Of a DNA stretch of 64,000 bases, positions 1 to 10,636 are shown one piece after another; the first letter of the stretch is position 1; every line of letters begins with the position of its first letter. Under the pieces are notes generated by a model that made no database searches, was not told the origin of the DNA, and saw only the letters and a program-made list of their open reading frames with translations. Source of the stretch: Allium sativum (lineage: Eukaryota; Streptophyta; Magnoliopsida; Asparagales; Amaryllidaceae); NCBI GenBank assembly GCA_030737875.1, contig CM060915.1, positions 907,006,677 to 907,070,676 of the forward strand. The letters run 5' to 3'. The translations under genes were made by a program, and so were the position numbers.

Positions 1-766
1 GTGGGTACACCTAGTGGAGATAGGGGCAGGCGGCACCTATGAAGGCTGCTAGGGGTGCACGAAACTACCAATATCATTATTAAGTTCTGTAGGCGGGATC
101 AACCTTAGGGTGACTAGTGGTGGTGTAGTATACTAGTGGCGGTGCAGTTTAGGAATTATCCCATAGCGTTGGTGTAGTTCAGTAATCATCCTATAGTAGT
201 CTAGGTGCGCTTTAACGATATCGTAATTCATCTTGTTTCCTTGTTTACTCTGTCATACTCAATGGTTCATGGTCATTTCCCTATTCTCCAACTTATGCCT
301 TAGCCTAGTTACTTTGTTAATTATATTGTTAGAATTATCGCACTCGCCAGACTTTATGTATGACCCCCTTTTTCCATCTCTTTCCTTCCCCCCCCCCCCA
401 GGTGCTCAGGTTGGAACTAGCACCAGTGGAGCTTGATCTTGGACTGCTTTTAGAAGATTTCTTGGACCGCTGAAGTAAAGTTCATCTTCTCTTTATTTAT
501 GGCTATTTTAATGTTGGGGATTATGTCTTTCAGTTTATGTACTTTGTTTTATCAAGATGGATATGATGTACTTGACTTTGGTTTATGGTTTTGATGATGT
601 AATCAAACATATGGGTTTATCCGCTGCAATGAAATAAAGTTTTAATTTTCAAGTACTGCTTTATATCTTTCTTGTTGTGATTTTCTGTTCTATATTCACC
701 TAAAACGCTCCACTGAAGTTAAGGCATTCCCTTAGCGAGTGACCTTAATGGAGGTGGGGTGTTACA
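1..766 (+). repeat. 3'-terminal part of an LTR, plus orientation
   Basis: The segment ends in GGGGTGTTACA at 756-766. Read in reverse complement, its last 70 or so bases match the first 70 bases of the LARD LTR at 11868 (TGTAACACCCCAC, then similar GTCACTC and AAGGGAATGC blocks). It is therefore the U5 end of a plus-oriented LTR of the same superfamily. A polyadenylation-like AAATAAAG lies near 631. No primer binding site follows base 766, so this is a 3' LTR or a solo LTR rather than a 5' LTR. The left end lies outside the window. Short ORFs here have no recognisable content. Confidence 0.55.
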
Positions 767-1390
767 ATCAAGGTTTACAACGTATCCAAATCACAGTCTT
801 TCATAACTCACTTTTATTAATCTAAACCTAAAAGCAACTAGAACTCACTATGATTGGATTGCTAAGATGATAGAAAAGGTGCTGAGTCTATGCTTGAATC
901 TCAGAATTTGATATGCTTTAGTTGCTAGAAGAAGATAAGAAACCCTAGTTCAGTTCAGAATCCGGCATAGTTTGGCCGCCAGGACTCTAATGAAGAAATA
1001 TGTGAAATAGCCATATATTTATAGCTGCAGAACCATCTGGAACCGGCTGCCACATAAGCCCTACGGTAAATCAGGTTGCTAGTAACCTTCCACTTTGGAA
1101 AAGGCCCGAATACCCAAAAAAACTATTCTGGGCCCACTTTACAGGTGCGCTAGTGTAAAAATACATGGGCGCACTTGTCAAGTGCGCCGGAAATTTCCGC
1201 TTTTTCTACCAAACTTCTATAGTCCATAACTTCTTCATATGTTATCCGTTTTACGCAAACCAGGTATCTATCTTGACCATAATTTCGAGATGGACGCAAT
1301 GACACAGTACGTTTCACTTAATTATGGATATTAAATTAATTATTCTTTAATTTATCCACTTTAATGTTGTTAAAAATTTGGGGTGTTACA
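767..1390 (-). repeat. Truncated LTR, minus orientation
   Basis: It ends at GGGGTGTTACA (1380-1390). Bases 1200-1390 resemble the right end of the LARD LTR (16260-16438): both carry a TTTACGCAAACC block and a following CGCAATG/CGTAATG block. This is the U3 start of a minus-oriented LTR. A minus-strand TATA-like box (CTATAAATATA) lies near 1012-1023, about 370 bp inside, comparable with the LARD. The left part is missing, where the plus LTR of 1-766 abuts. The simplest reading is that the plus LTR inserted into this one. Confidence 0.5.
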
Positions 1391-1766
1391 GGTGGTAGAT
1401 CTTGATGAGGACGATGTTCCAGAGCGACATTGAGCAGGAGGCCGTCATATTATTTTTCTACTATACATACTTGATGTTTTTGCTTATGTTTGTTGTATGC
1501 TTCTCTGAGTGAACCTATAATGAGGCTTCTTGTACAGAGTTTGATGTTGTATGCAGTTTGATGTACGGATATTCTTTTCATGAGTTGTGAAAGTTTGAGA
1601 TTCCATTACATGATGATTTACTATTACTGCCTGTTATATATGTTCCACTATATTTTATCCCTGCGATGTGAATTATACGACAGGTTCTGCTTTTGTTATT
1701 CTACCCTGATGATCGTCCATAGCTGCCTGACACATCTTTCAGCGCATTATTCCTCTTGTTAAGTGC
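1391..1766. other. Unassigned stretch between LTR end and LINE
   Basis: About 375 bp with no convincing coding frame. It begins right after the LTR terminus at 1390 and ends where LINE homology starts. It may be the far side of the LTR insertion target or another LTR fragment. I see no repeat or RNA gene in it. Confidence 0.3.
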
Positions 1767-1773
1767 ATGAGTT

Positions 1774-4766
1774 ATGGGCGGTCGTCACATGTTAGTCCGA
1801 GAAGGGATTCACGGATTGCATCCGCTTCCACGTCTCACTAGCGTAAGACGGGGTGCCAGTGAAATTCGTGCCCAGAAGTATGAAATACTTAGCGTGGGGA
1901 AAATTCACCCAAAGGAAATCGTTCACTCCCAACTGTACCTACAACTTGCTAGCAAAGGCAGTGCAAATATCCTTAGGATTGCGAAGCCCTAGACCACCTT
2001 CACATTTGGGATGACAAATGATGTCCCCCGAAATCCAGTTGTGACGATTATCATTGTCCTTTTTACCCCAGAAAAAGGACGTAGCCAAAGAACGACAAGA
2101 CCTAAAGAAGTAGAAGTTATAATAGCAAAGACATACGACCTTATAAAGTCAAGTACCGACTTTATAAGAACTAGTCTCCCAGCCTGAGAAAGGAGAGTCG
2201 CGCTCCACCTAATAATATTACCCCTGGCTTTGTTCATGAGAGGGTCAAAATTGGCGTTAAGCTTCCTACCTCTGTAAAGGACAATACCAAGGTAAGGCAA
2301 GTGGGGGGGGGGGGGAAGCAGCCTTAAAGCCGGTGAAGGTTTCATCCAAGAATCCCTTACCAGGAAAAGTCTTTCGCAGGGACAAAGCAACTTTTAGCAG
2401 AATTAACGAGTTGGCCCGAGCACCTCTCGTATTGCTGAACGAAGTTAAGGAGACGACGGATGTAACGACGATTACAATTATTGAAAATGATAATGTTGTC
2501 AGCGAATGATAAAGAAGAATGATATGCCAGCCTCTCTAGGGATGCCAAACCTTTGAACCTGATCAGAAATCGTAAGAGAATGCAATCCTCGCACGAAGGC
2601 CTCAGCGGCAATGATGAACAATGTTAGTGAGAGGGGGTCACCCTAGGGCCGTCAATTTCTAACATGACACGAAACACGACTCGTAACCCGCACGATAAAA
2701 ACCCGACCCAACCCGACCCATTTATAAATGGGTCAATTTCGGGTCAACCCGCTCTGACCCGTTTAATAAACGGGTTGACCCGACCCAACCCGTGAACCCG
2801 TTTCTGACCCGTCATGACCCGTTTAATATAAAACATATTTTTATTACTCTACAATCTACAAAACATACGCCCATCCCAGTCCATTACCCATTTGCCGCTT
2901 TACCCTAATTTATCAATTACCAAGCCACCACTCATTCAGTCATACTAATTTCTACGGTTCTACCTCTTCACTCCTTCAGACTTCAGTCTTCTCTTTCCTT
3001 TTTACACTGAGCCCTAGATTTTATGATATCCTTCTAAAATCGTGCATCATATCGAAGAACAACTGCGACACCAGAAAAAGCATCGGCATTAGCATCGTCT
3101 TGACTCTTGAGACTCTCGATACTCGATAGATTTGACAAGGTTTATTAAATCTATGTTCTTTACTAAAATTGTGATTGCTATTCACTTTGGATGATATACT
3201 TCACGGAAGTTCAAGTTTTTGATTTCTTCACAAAGGGCGTTGCATCTTTCCTGATCTTGAGTAAACCATTTTTTCCAAAATGAGCACTTCGCTATAGCAT
3301 AGTCATTTTTCTTTCTTAATTTATGCTACAAAGACTCGATTAAATGCAGTCATCATTTGAAACCCACAAAGTTTTTTATACAAATATTTTTCTTAATGGG
3401 TTACACGGATCAAACCCGAAACCCGCACGATTATAAAGGACCCGACCCGAACCCGACCCGAACCCGACCCGTTTAATCAACGGGTTGAGATGACCCGACC
3501 CGAACTCAACCCGAACCCGACTTGACCCGACCCGAACCCGACCCAACCCGACCCATTGACAACCCTAGGTCACCCTGACGAAGACCCCTACTAGACTTGA
3601 AAAATCCGAGGGTCGATTTTTTTATGAGAACGAATAACCAACAGTTTGAAATGAGCCTCCAGATAATATCAATAAGGGATTCAGGGAAGCCTAAAGCCCT
3701 CAACGCCTTTACAATGGAAAACCTAGACATGCAGTCATAAGATTTGGCCATATCCAGCTTAACGAACACATTTGAACCTCTGACCTTGGGATCAATCTAG
3801 GAAACCAGTTACTGGGCTAATAGGACATTATCGGTGATTAGACGTCCTTTAATGAACCCAGCCTGAGAAGAAATAACACAATCCAGAAAAGGGGATAGAC
3901 GAGAGGTTAACACCTTAGAGGTAACTTTATTAGAGAAATGGCATAAGATTATTGGGAAAAAAATCCATGCACGAACAACGATTTTCGCACTTAAGGATAA
4001 GGAGCAGGTTGGTAGAAGTTCATTCCAAAGTTAGATCTCCACTAGAGAAAAAGGACTAAATGGCACAGCAGAAATCTTCCCAGATGATGGGCCAAGCACT
4101 CCGGTAAAATAGCCCGTTGAAAACATCAGGCCCAATCGCGCTATCCTTGCTGAGAGCGAAAACACAAGCCCAAATTCATCCGAGGAGGGCGGTAAGATCG
4201 ACATCATCAGAAGGAAGAACCAAATGCGAGATAAACGCTAAAAGGGACGGGTCAGCGACGACCACAGAAGGGGCACCAAGAATAGACTGGAAATAAGACT
4301 GAATAGTCTCTTTGACCCCCACCGAAGTGGAAGCCAAGGAGAGATCAGGTAACTGAATCTGAAGGATCTTAAGGAGGTTATTCTTCTTACGAATAGAAGA
4401 ATGGAATAATTTGGAGTTTGTTTTTCCATCAACGATCCACTTGATCCTTTCCTTTTGGCGTAGGAAGGAGTTCTCAATGCAGAGCTCGGACAAGAAGCCC
4501 ATCTGGGAAAGCGCCCATGCCTCCTTGTTAGCGGAAGAAGGATCTTCACCGAAGGATGATTCTACTAAGATGAGAGTCTCTTCGGCCGCCCTAACACAGT
4601 CGAAGATATTGTTGAAAACCTGCATGTTCCAAATCTTAGACAAGCCTTGAGACGCTTCAGCATACGAGAAAAAACAATGAAGGGGGAGCCAAGAACAGGA
4701 AAGCTCCAAGATTCTTCCTCCACTTGGTGGAATGAGTGGTGATATCTCTACACACTCTTGAGCCAA
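1774..4766 (-). pseudogene. LINE ORF2 linker, reverse transcriptase and C-terminal tail (broken)
   Basis: Bases 4766-4176 encode the endonuclease-RT linker (QKERIKWIVDGKTNSKLFHSSI). At 3770-3580 the RT reads FVKLDMAKSYDCMSR, the motif A region with its Asp retained, followed by the SSRGLRQGD block. The hAT element (2644-3567) interrupts the frame right after LRQGD; on its other side the RT resumes. The catalytic box reads LSFADNIIIF, where the family has F/YADD, so the second catalytic Asp is lost. Bases 2390-1989 carry the thumb-like block (LSQAGRLVLIKSVL). Further out, GLRNPKDICTAFASKL and WVNFPHAKYF match the conserved LINE C-terminal region. Several stops and frame changes confirm a dead copy. 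Confidence 0.8.
2644..3567. mobile_element. Non-autonomous hAT transposon (924 bp)
   Basis: The termini are TAGGGCCGTCAA at 2644-2655 and TTGACAACCCTA at 3556-3567, a 12-bp inverted repeat with two mismatches. It is flanked by an exact 8-bp direct repeat GGTCACCC at 2636-2643 and 3568-3575, the duplication size of hAT elements. Removing the insert and one repeat rejoins the LINE RT around LRQGD, which confirms the boundaries. Both subterminal regions are dense in short ACCCGACCCG / CGGGTTGACCCG motifs (about 2670-2830 and 3400-3555), likely transposase-binding sites as in other hATs. There is no transposase frame, so it must have been moved by a hAT transposase supplied in trans. Confidence 0.9.
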
Positions 4767-4929
4767 AAGAAGGAAGGCTTAGTCAGGGCAAGGGGAGAGC
4801 AACGTAGGATCATTGGAGCATGATCCGAGAATGTACGGTGCAGATGGGAAAGGGAAAATAAGAATGGAAGGTTGAACCAGCCTTCCGATCCGAACACCTA
4901 ACAAGCCTAGAGAGAACCTGGTTAGGCCC

Positions 4930-5480
4930 TTCCTATTTGTTAAACCAAGTAAACGCCGAGCCGATAAAAGAAACCTTAGAGAGACCAGAGCTAACAGTGA
5001 AAGAGTTGAAGTCCGCCACTGCTGCCCGGTTGGCAGAGGCACCGCCCCTCTTCTCGGTCTGACAGGCGACAACATTTAAGTCGTCGCCTAACGCCGAAAG
5101 ACCAAAACTCAAGTCAGAAAGCGATTGGATGTCAAACCACAGGTCCAAGCGCTCGATACAGTCGCACTTGGCGTAAACCGCCGAGAGAAGAAAGGAAGAG
5201 GAAGAGAAAGCCACTAAAATAAGTTGCACATAATTGAAAATAGATTAAATGACGATGTCTTTGGACCAAAGGATCCAAATCTTGTGGTATGCATTGGCTA
5301 ATGCACTGCGGTAGCCAAGAGAAAGAACAAACTTGGTGTTCTCTTCTGGACCCAAAAAAAAGACTCCAAAGGCGCCACCATACAAACCAAGTGCTTCATT
5401 ATGATGCGTTAAGCCAAGCTATATACCTCTCATTACCGATACCATGTACGTTCCAGAAAAGGAAATTCGCCATCGTGGGA
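4930..5480 (-). pseudogene. LINE ORF2 endonuclease domain (broken)
   Basis: The minus strand from about 5475 reads FLFWNVHGIGNE, the start of an L1 AP-endonuclease (normally W-N-x-R-G-I-G). After stops and frame changes, the frame at 5229-4933 gives VYAKCDCIERLDLW, GDDLNVV, EKRGGAS, FTVSSGL and FIGSAFTWFNK, matching the usual order of this family (VYA block, GDFN block, G-S-x-F-T-W block). The GDFN motif reads GDDL here, so a conserved residue is changed. It is clearly inactive. The endonuclease nicks target DNA for target-primed reverse transcription. Confidence 0.75.
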
Positions 5481-6655
5481 AATACAAAACCGAGAAAGTC
5501 GAAAACTCAGATAAGATACAGCGTGTGTCAAGTAGGTCGAATGATCTTCTCATACGCCGCTATAGAGCATGTGCAAATGGTATGGGAAGTGCAGGGGGTT
5601 CGACCTCGATCTATGATGCACCGACCTCGGAGGGATGGAATGCGATCTTCGCCCCACTGACATCTAGGAAATCTAGAGATTCCCTGAAAATCTAGTCTGT
5701 TGACGATGAAGAGAACCGAGCGGGACAAGAGTTCTCGGTAAGGCGAGATATATGATCTTTAATGATCGCTATCTCATCCTTACTAAGAAGAGGAAGAGAG
5801 AAAGAAGCAGACAACATAGGACACAAAGAGAATGTTGGGTCGCGAGGAAGATGCGACCCGAATTATTGTGTGGCCAACACCAAAGCTGAGTCGTCATTGG
5901 ATTGACGACCCCATACTAGCAGTGATGTCCAATAGCCGGACAAAGAGACGACCGAAGGACGATAGATGGTCGTAGGGATACTACGGGAAGCATTTGGAAA
6001 GTGTAGCATTAATCGACAATCATAAGGGACACACGTAAAGATGTCCGCAATTGGGAAAGCTACACAACAACGCCCAGAAGGCCACCCCACCCTAGTTGAC
6101 GACTCCCAAGGTGCCAACCAGAAAATCCCGCTAATGCCCGAGAGCCCATAATGAAACTCATGAGTCACAAATGACATAGAAAAGGCCTCGCCATGACTGA
6201 ACCAACCAATCGAAAATCATGACGAAGAGGATACATAGCGGACCACGCAACCACAAAAGATTGGCACCCGAAATGAAACCAGCAAAAAGCTAACTTATCT
6301 AAACTACGAACCAAAACGAACACGGCTAAGTACCCCGAAAACCCACAGACAGAAAAAACCATCGCAACCAACACAAAAAGCCAATAAACCCAAAATCTGG
6401 AACTGCCCAAGAAAATAATGAGGTACAAGAATCCAATGCACCAGGAAAAAAGACCCTGGCACACAAAAGGCCAACCAAAAACCGAGCAATGGAATTTGCC
6501 GTAGCCCGTTTCCCCATGAACACGGACATAAATGCAAATATTCACTGGGAATGGTCTACACAACAAATAAGAAACCAAACAAACAACAAAGACACGAGAA
6601 TGATCAAAAAAAGGAATTGGGGGCAAAACCAATGCCAACCAATGACGCTTCGAGC

Positions 6656-7794
6656 TTAGGACAAGGCTCGGGAAAAGAAAACAACACCATCAATACATAA
6701 CCCAGTTATAAATCTAGCAAACTTAATAGAAATATAGAAGGAGAAAACCAAGGGGATGCGCACCTGCATGCTGCCCAGAGTAGATAATAACCCGTCAAAG
6801 TCTACACAAAACGGAGCCAAAATGGGCAAAGTCTCAGCTGCCTCGCCAAACATCATACGACGTGGTGACAAATCGAGACTTCCTACATCCCAACAAACTG
6901 ACGACACTGCAGCACGAATGCCACACCGGCGCCAGTCACTGCCAAAATGCCCCAAAGCAGCATTGAACGGTAATTCAATAGGTGAAACTAATTGATCTAC
7001 CAGTTCCAATTCGCCAGCGAGGGCAAAGAAGTAGTTATATAAGCCTAACCCAGGGAGAGCCTGAGCAGAAGCAACCAACGAGGGACCATCGCAAACCTCT
7101 TGAACAGTTCTAGCCAAAAAAGGGGAAACAGCTACATTCATAGAACGGCGTTTATGCCGTCGACAACGCTTAGGCCTTTTAGATATGCCTACTGCACCTT
7201 TCAAAGACCCCGAACTGACAAGGAGAGGATTCGATGGTAAGACCCAAGGGAAGGATCGTACTGGGGCCACCAAATCCCCATCGCGAACTCTTCCCAAACA
7301 CGAACCAGCAAAGGCGAGTAGACCTGGCGAACCACTACAATAAAAGGAGCCAACCATTAAACCAATGGGCGAGGCTCGAAGCTCATGTGCGGCCAAAGAA
7401 TAGGCTATATCCTTAAAAATAAAACGAGACACAAAAGGGTTGATGAAATCCCCTTTGCCATGTCTGTCCACCGAACTGATCGAGCACCGAAGACCAGGAT
7501 GACAACCGACATCGAATTCCCTAACAGAAAGGGGGAATAAAGACAAAGAGCTAGAGTAGAACAGAGACAACTCCAAGAACAAACTCTCAACCACCAAAAA
7601 CCGATGATGCATTAAAGCCGCGGAAAGCCTCAGTTCACCCAAACGAACAACAATAGAAGTTTCACCAGAAATTACGACCGAACCAGACCTGAAGCAGCCT
7701 CTTTGATAACAACAGAAATTGCTTCCATTGAAAAGCAAGGCCTATTGAAAGATCCATGAATAATAAAATCACCAACAACGTAGAATGATTCCAT
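6656..7794 (-). pseudogene. LINE ORF1 (broken)
   Basis: An ATG at 7794 opens a frame (MESFYVVGDF...) that runs into a stop near 7680. The same protein continues in another frame (ISGETSIVVRLGEL...) to a stop at 6656, so one frameshift separates them. The downstream part is about 350 residues and has a basic, nuclear-signal-like cluster (KRPKRCRRHKRRS) near its middle. In L1-type elements ORF1 is the nucleic-acid-binding protein of the RNP. I do not see a CCHC zinc knuckle, and I assign it mainly by position upstream of the endonuclease. Bases 5500-6655 contain only fragmentary open frames and probably hold the decayed end of ORF1 and the ORF1-ORF2 junction. Confidence 0.5.
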
Positions 7795-8030
7795 AAACCT
7801 AATACGTAGGGAGAATACGAGAGCCAGGAAGAGAGACGAACAGTAGTAGAGAAATCAGCAAAGAGAGATCAAGAGCAAAATTAACATAGAGCGAAAGCCG
7901 ATTTAGTATAATGGAGAGGAGAATCGATTGAAGTTCAGAGAGAAGTCGGCATGGAAATAACCATTGAATTTTATTTTTATTTTTGAAAAGGAGATTTGAT
8001 GCCTCCGATACCTTCAAAATACTATTTTTC

Positions 8031-8450
8031 TAACTAATAAAATTCAGGGATATTACAATACTTCTTTATGTTTAGAAATATTTTAACTGTCGAAATTTAT
8101 TTTAACTCCTATTTTTAAAATTATACTTAATATATTTTAACTCCTAATTCAAATAAGTTTTACTTAAAAATTTATTACTAATTTTATTATAGTTACTTAT
8201 GTTTTTATTTTCCTTATTTATGTTAAGTTTTAATACAATCATAGTTTTATAAATATACTTTTATAGCATTATGTATTTAGCTTTTAATCATTTTTTAAAA
8301 GTCATTTTAATATATGTGTTTAAATATACTTCTACTTAATGTACTCTATTTTAATACAAAGGAAAATAGTTTGTTTTAACTCAGGAATTTCCATAATTTA
8401 TTTAAACATTATTTGATTAGGTTTACAATTTTAGTTTTGATTTTTTATAG
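8031..8450. other. AT-rich spacer
   Basis: Very AT-rich sequence with long runs of A/T words such as TTTTAA and TTATTT. No coding frame, tandem repeat or element terminus was recognised. It separates the LINE 5' region from the Copia-like LTR tail. Confidence 0.5.
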
Positions 8451-9310
8451 AGGGATGTCGACATACAACTTTGTGCATGTCGACATAGGAAGCGCTAAAT
8501 TGTTTCTAAAATTTTGAAAAGTTGTGTCTTTTGAATTTAAATCGTTTCTGAATTGATGTGGTTGTTAGAAAACTATATAAAGGCTTCATAATTCGAAATT
8601 TTTAATCACTTTTCATTTTCTTCTTCTTCCTTAATCATTTCACCATTTTTCTTCTTAATTTCTTAACTTTCTGCACTTATACTCTGCCGATTTTCATATA
8701 AATTCTATCATTCTTCTTTTCTTTCAATTCTACATCAAACTTTCTCCGAAATTCAAGTGCTTCTCAAAAGTTATAGGACGTTTGTAGTCAAAGATCGCAA
8801 GATCAAGGTATATCAAGCCAATACTCCAAAAAATGATAAGAGAAAGGTATGGTAGTGTCTCGTACAAATCTAGTTGGTACGATTGTTCCTAGAAATCGAT
8901 TGGGCGTGGTAGTGTTCGTATAAAACTACTAGATGCCATTGTTTCCCGGAAATCGATTAGGTGTAAAGTTGTTGCTTAGAAAATCAATGTAGTCTCACTG
9001 TACTTGGAATCGTTTGGGTGTGCCCTTATAGCCCTAAAATCAAGGATTGTAATTGGATTTGTTGAATAAAAATCCATATCAACTAGCATTGCATGAGACT
9101 GGATGTAGCGAGTCCTGAACTAGTATAAAATCCTGGTGTGTACTTTCCTTTTATTGCTTTTTATTTTTTTCTACATCTGTGATTGATTCTGTGGTTTGTG
9201 ATATCTGTGATTTGCATAACATTCTTTTTAATCCTAAAAGATTTCTAGAAATTTAGTAAAAACTATAAAACACTATTCACCCCTCTCTAATGTTTAATTT
9301 GCCTTAAGAT
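8451..9310 (+). repeat. Copia-like LTR tail, plus orientation
   Basis: The order of landmarks is typical of plant Copia (SIRE/Tork-like) LTRs: paired ATGTCGACAT palindromes (8456-8488), a TATA box (8571-8581), a pyrimidine-rich start region, a GGATGTAGCGAGTCCTGAAC block (9103-9122), AGTATAAAATCCTGGTG, then a T-rich stretch ending in ATTCACCCCTCTCTAA (about 9276-9291). The last two blocks are the usual end of such LTRs before a priming region. I cannot fix the exact left end. No Copia gag or pol follows, so it is a fragment or solo LTR. Confidence 0.5.
8571..8581 (+). promoter_or_regulatory. TATA box of the Copia-like LTR
   Basis: CTATATAAAGG lies ahead of a pyrimidine-rich stretch (TTTTCTTCTTCTTCC) that would fit a transcription start about 30-50 bp downstream. 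Assigned by sequence only. Confidence 0.45.
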
Positions 9311-9932
9311 CCTTAACCCGCATCCCCAACACAAACCATACTAGACCGAGTCGCACCCACTCCTAGTTTGAACATGGTTCGATTCCATCAACTAATTGTG
9401 TTCGTGCTATGGTTAGTTGTCTCTCAACGTAATAACGTTTTTCAATTCCTTTATTTTTACCGATTTATTTTCAAACTATTTGTACCTTTTGTAACGACCC
9501 ACTTTTACATGTTGTTTAAGTTGAGATTTAACCATACATGTCCAACTCAAAATGCACATGAAATCGAATAGTTAGGGGAAAGAAGTTAGAGGGTTAGAAG
9601 AAGAAAGAAATTTAGAATAGAATAAGAAGAAGAACATCAATGTAACAACCCGGAAAATCTGAACTAATTTAAAAAATTTTAATTGGCTATTTTAGTGGAT
9701 TTTAGATATTTAAAATAAATATTTTAAATAATAACGAAAAAAAGTGTGTTTGAATCGATGTTTGAAAATGAATATAATTATTTTTAATTTTAAACAAGGC
9801 CTGAAATGGCGCGGTAGTTTCAAAATTTCAATTCAAACTTTTACTGACTGTACCGGGTGCAAAACAAAACGGATTTTAGTGAAACCAAAAATATTTAAAT
9901 CTGTTAGTGAATATTTTCTATAGTTTAGTGCA

Positions 9933-10023
9933 TACAATTTTGAGATTTTGTACACTCCAGGGAAAGCCAATGTTGTGGCCGATGTGCTAAGTCGAAAACG
10001 TTTATGTGTTGAATATATAGATT
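9933..10023 (+). pseudogene. Fragment of Ty3/gypsy RNase H C-terminus inside LTR S1
   Basis: The plus frame reads YNFEILYTPGKANVVADV then LSRKR, ending in TGA near 10023. This is the strongly conserved Ty3/gypsy (chromovirus-type) block whose usual form is Y-D-F-E-I-x-Y-x-P-G-K-A-N-V-V-A-D-A-L-S-R-K. Only about 25 residues are left, with a stop immediately upstream. It is too close a match for chance. Because the piece lies well inside a flanked LTR, it was most likely captured into the LTR rather than being the remains of an internal domain. Confidence 0.75.
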
Positions 10024-10149
10024 GAACAATGAAATTTACATTTTATTGTGAATATGAAGTGCTAAAAATGGTGATGTGTTGAAATAAATATCTGTGAGAT
10101 AAAAATATCATTTTTATTAAATATATGTAGTGAATATAGTTTTGAAATC

Positions 10150-10636
10150 GAAGAATAAATTATACTTATATATATATATATATAAATATAAATAAAATAA
10201 ATTGAATAACGAAGCTGCAGTTCGTGTTTTGAAACTGTAATTTCAAACGATTAGTGCGGGAGATCCGACCATCGGATTTTCCCGAAACTGAAACCGTTGG
10301 GTTCGCTTTGGAAATATCTATCCATCGACACCCACTTTGTAAAGATCCAACGGTTGGATTGTCTGGAATGTTTAATTTAAATCTGAAGAAAAACAATGCC
10401 AGAGTCGATTATATATATATATATAATTAAATTAAATCGAATAACGACGCTGCAGTTCATATTTTGAAATCGTAACTTCAAACGATTATACCGGGAGATC
10501 CGACCGTCGGATTTTCCCAAAACTGAAACCGTTGGATTCGTTTTGAAAAGATCTTTCTAATGATATAAAATTTGTGAAGATCCAACGGTTAGATTTTCAG
10601 ATATGTGTAAATCAAATCTGAAGAAAAACAGCGCCA
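10150..10636. repeat. Tandem duplication (period about 235 bp) in LTR S1
   Basis: Two adjacent diverged copies; the block GAATAACGAMGCTGCAGTTC begins at 10204 and again at 10439. Each copy holds an AT-rich run, the near-palindrome ATCCGACCGTCGGAT (ATCCGACCATCGGAT in copy 1), and an inverted pair AACCGTTGG ... CCAACGGTT. Each ends with a CTGAAGAAAAACA block. Confidence 0.75.

Larger units (their letters stand above)
1767..8030 (-). mobile_element. Degenerate LINE (L1-type non-LTR retrotransposon)
   Basis: Read on the minus strand, the order is 5' leader, ORF1 (from about 7794), AP-type endonuclease (about 5480-4930), endonuclease-RT linker (4766-4176), RT (about 3770-2357, split by a hAT insertion) and a C-terminal RT-domain tail down to about 1774. 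This is the standard plant L1 layout. Every domain is broken by stops and frameshifts. The 3' end, with RNase H region, 3' UTR and poly(A), is absent: homology stops near 1767. Base composition is visibly more GC-rich than the AT-rich LTR elements to the right. The 5' boundary near 8030 is approximate, because no target duplication can be found with the 3' end lost. Confidence 0.8.

Noticed and set aside
2300..2320. Poly-G run as a structural signal
   Set aside because: A simple homopolymer in dead LINE coding sequence, with no supporting context.
5289..5695. Plus-strand ORFs at 5289-5695 as genes
   Set aside because: They overlap the decayed LINE endonuclease on the opposite strand, which explains the open frames.
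6165..6638. 157-residue minus-strand ORF with hydrophobic segments as a membrane protein
   Set aside because: It lies within the decayed LINE between ORF1 and the endonuclease; the hydrophobic Phe/Trp/Val-rich content looks like an out-of-frame reading.
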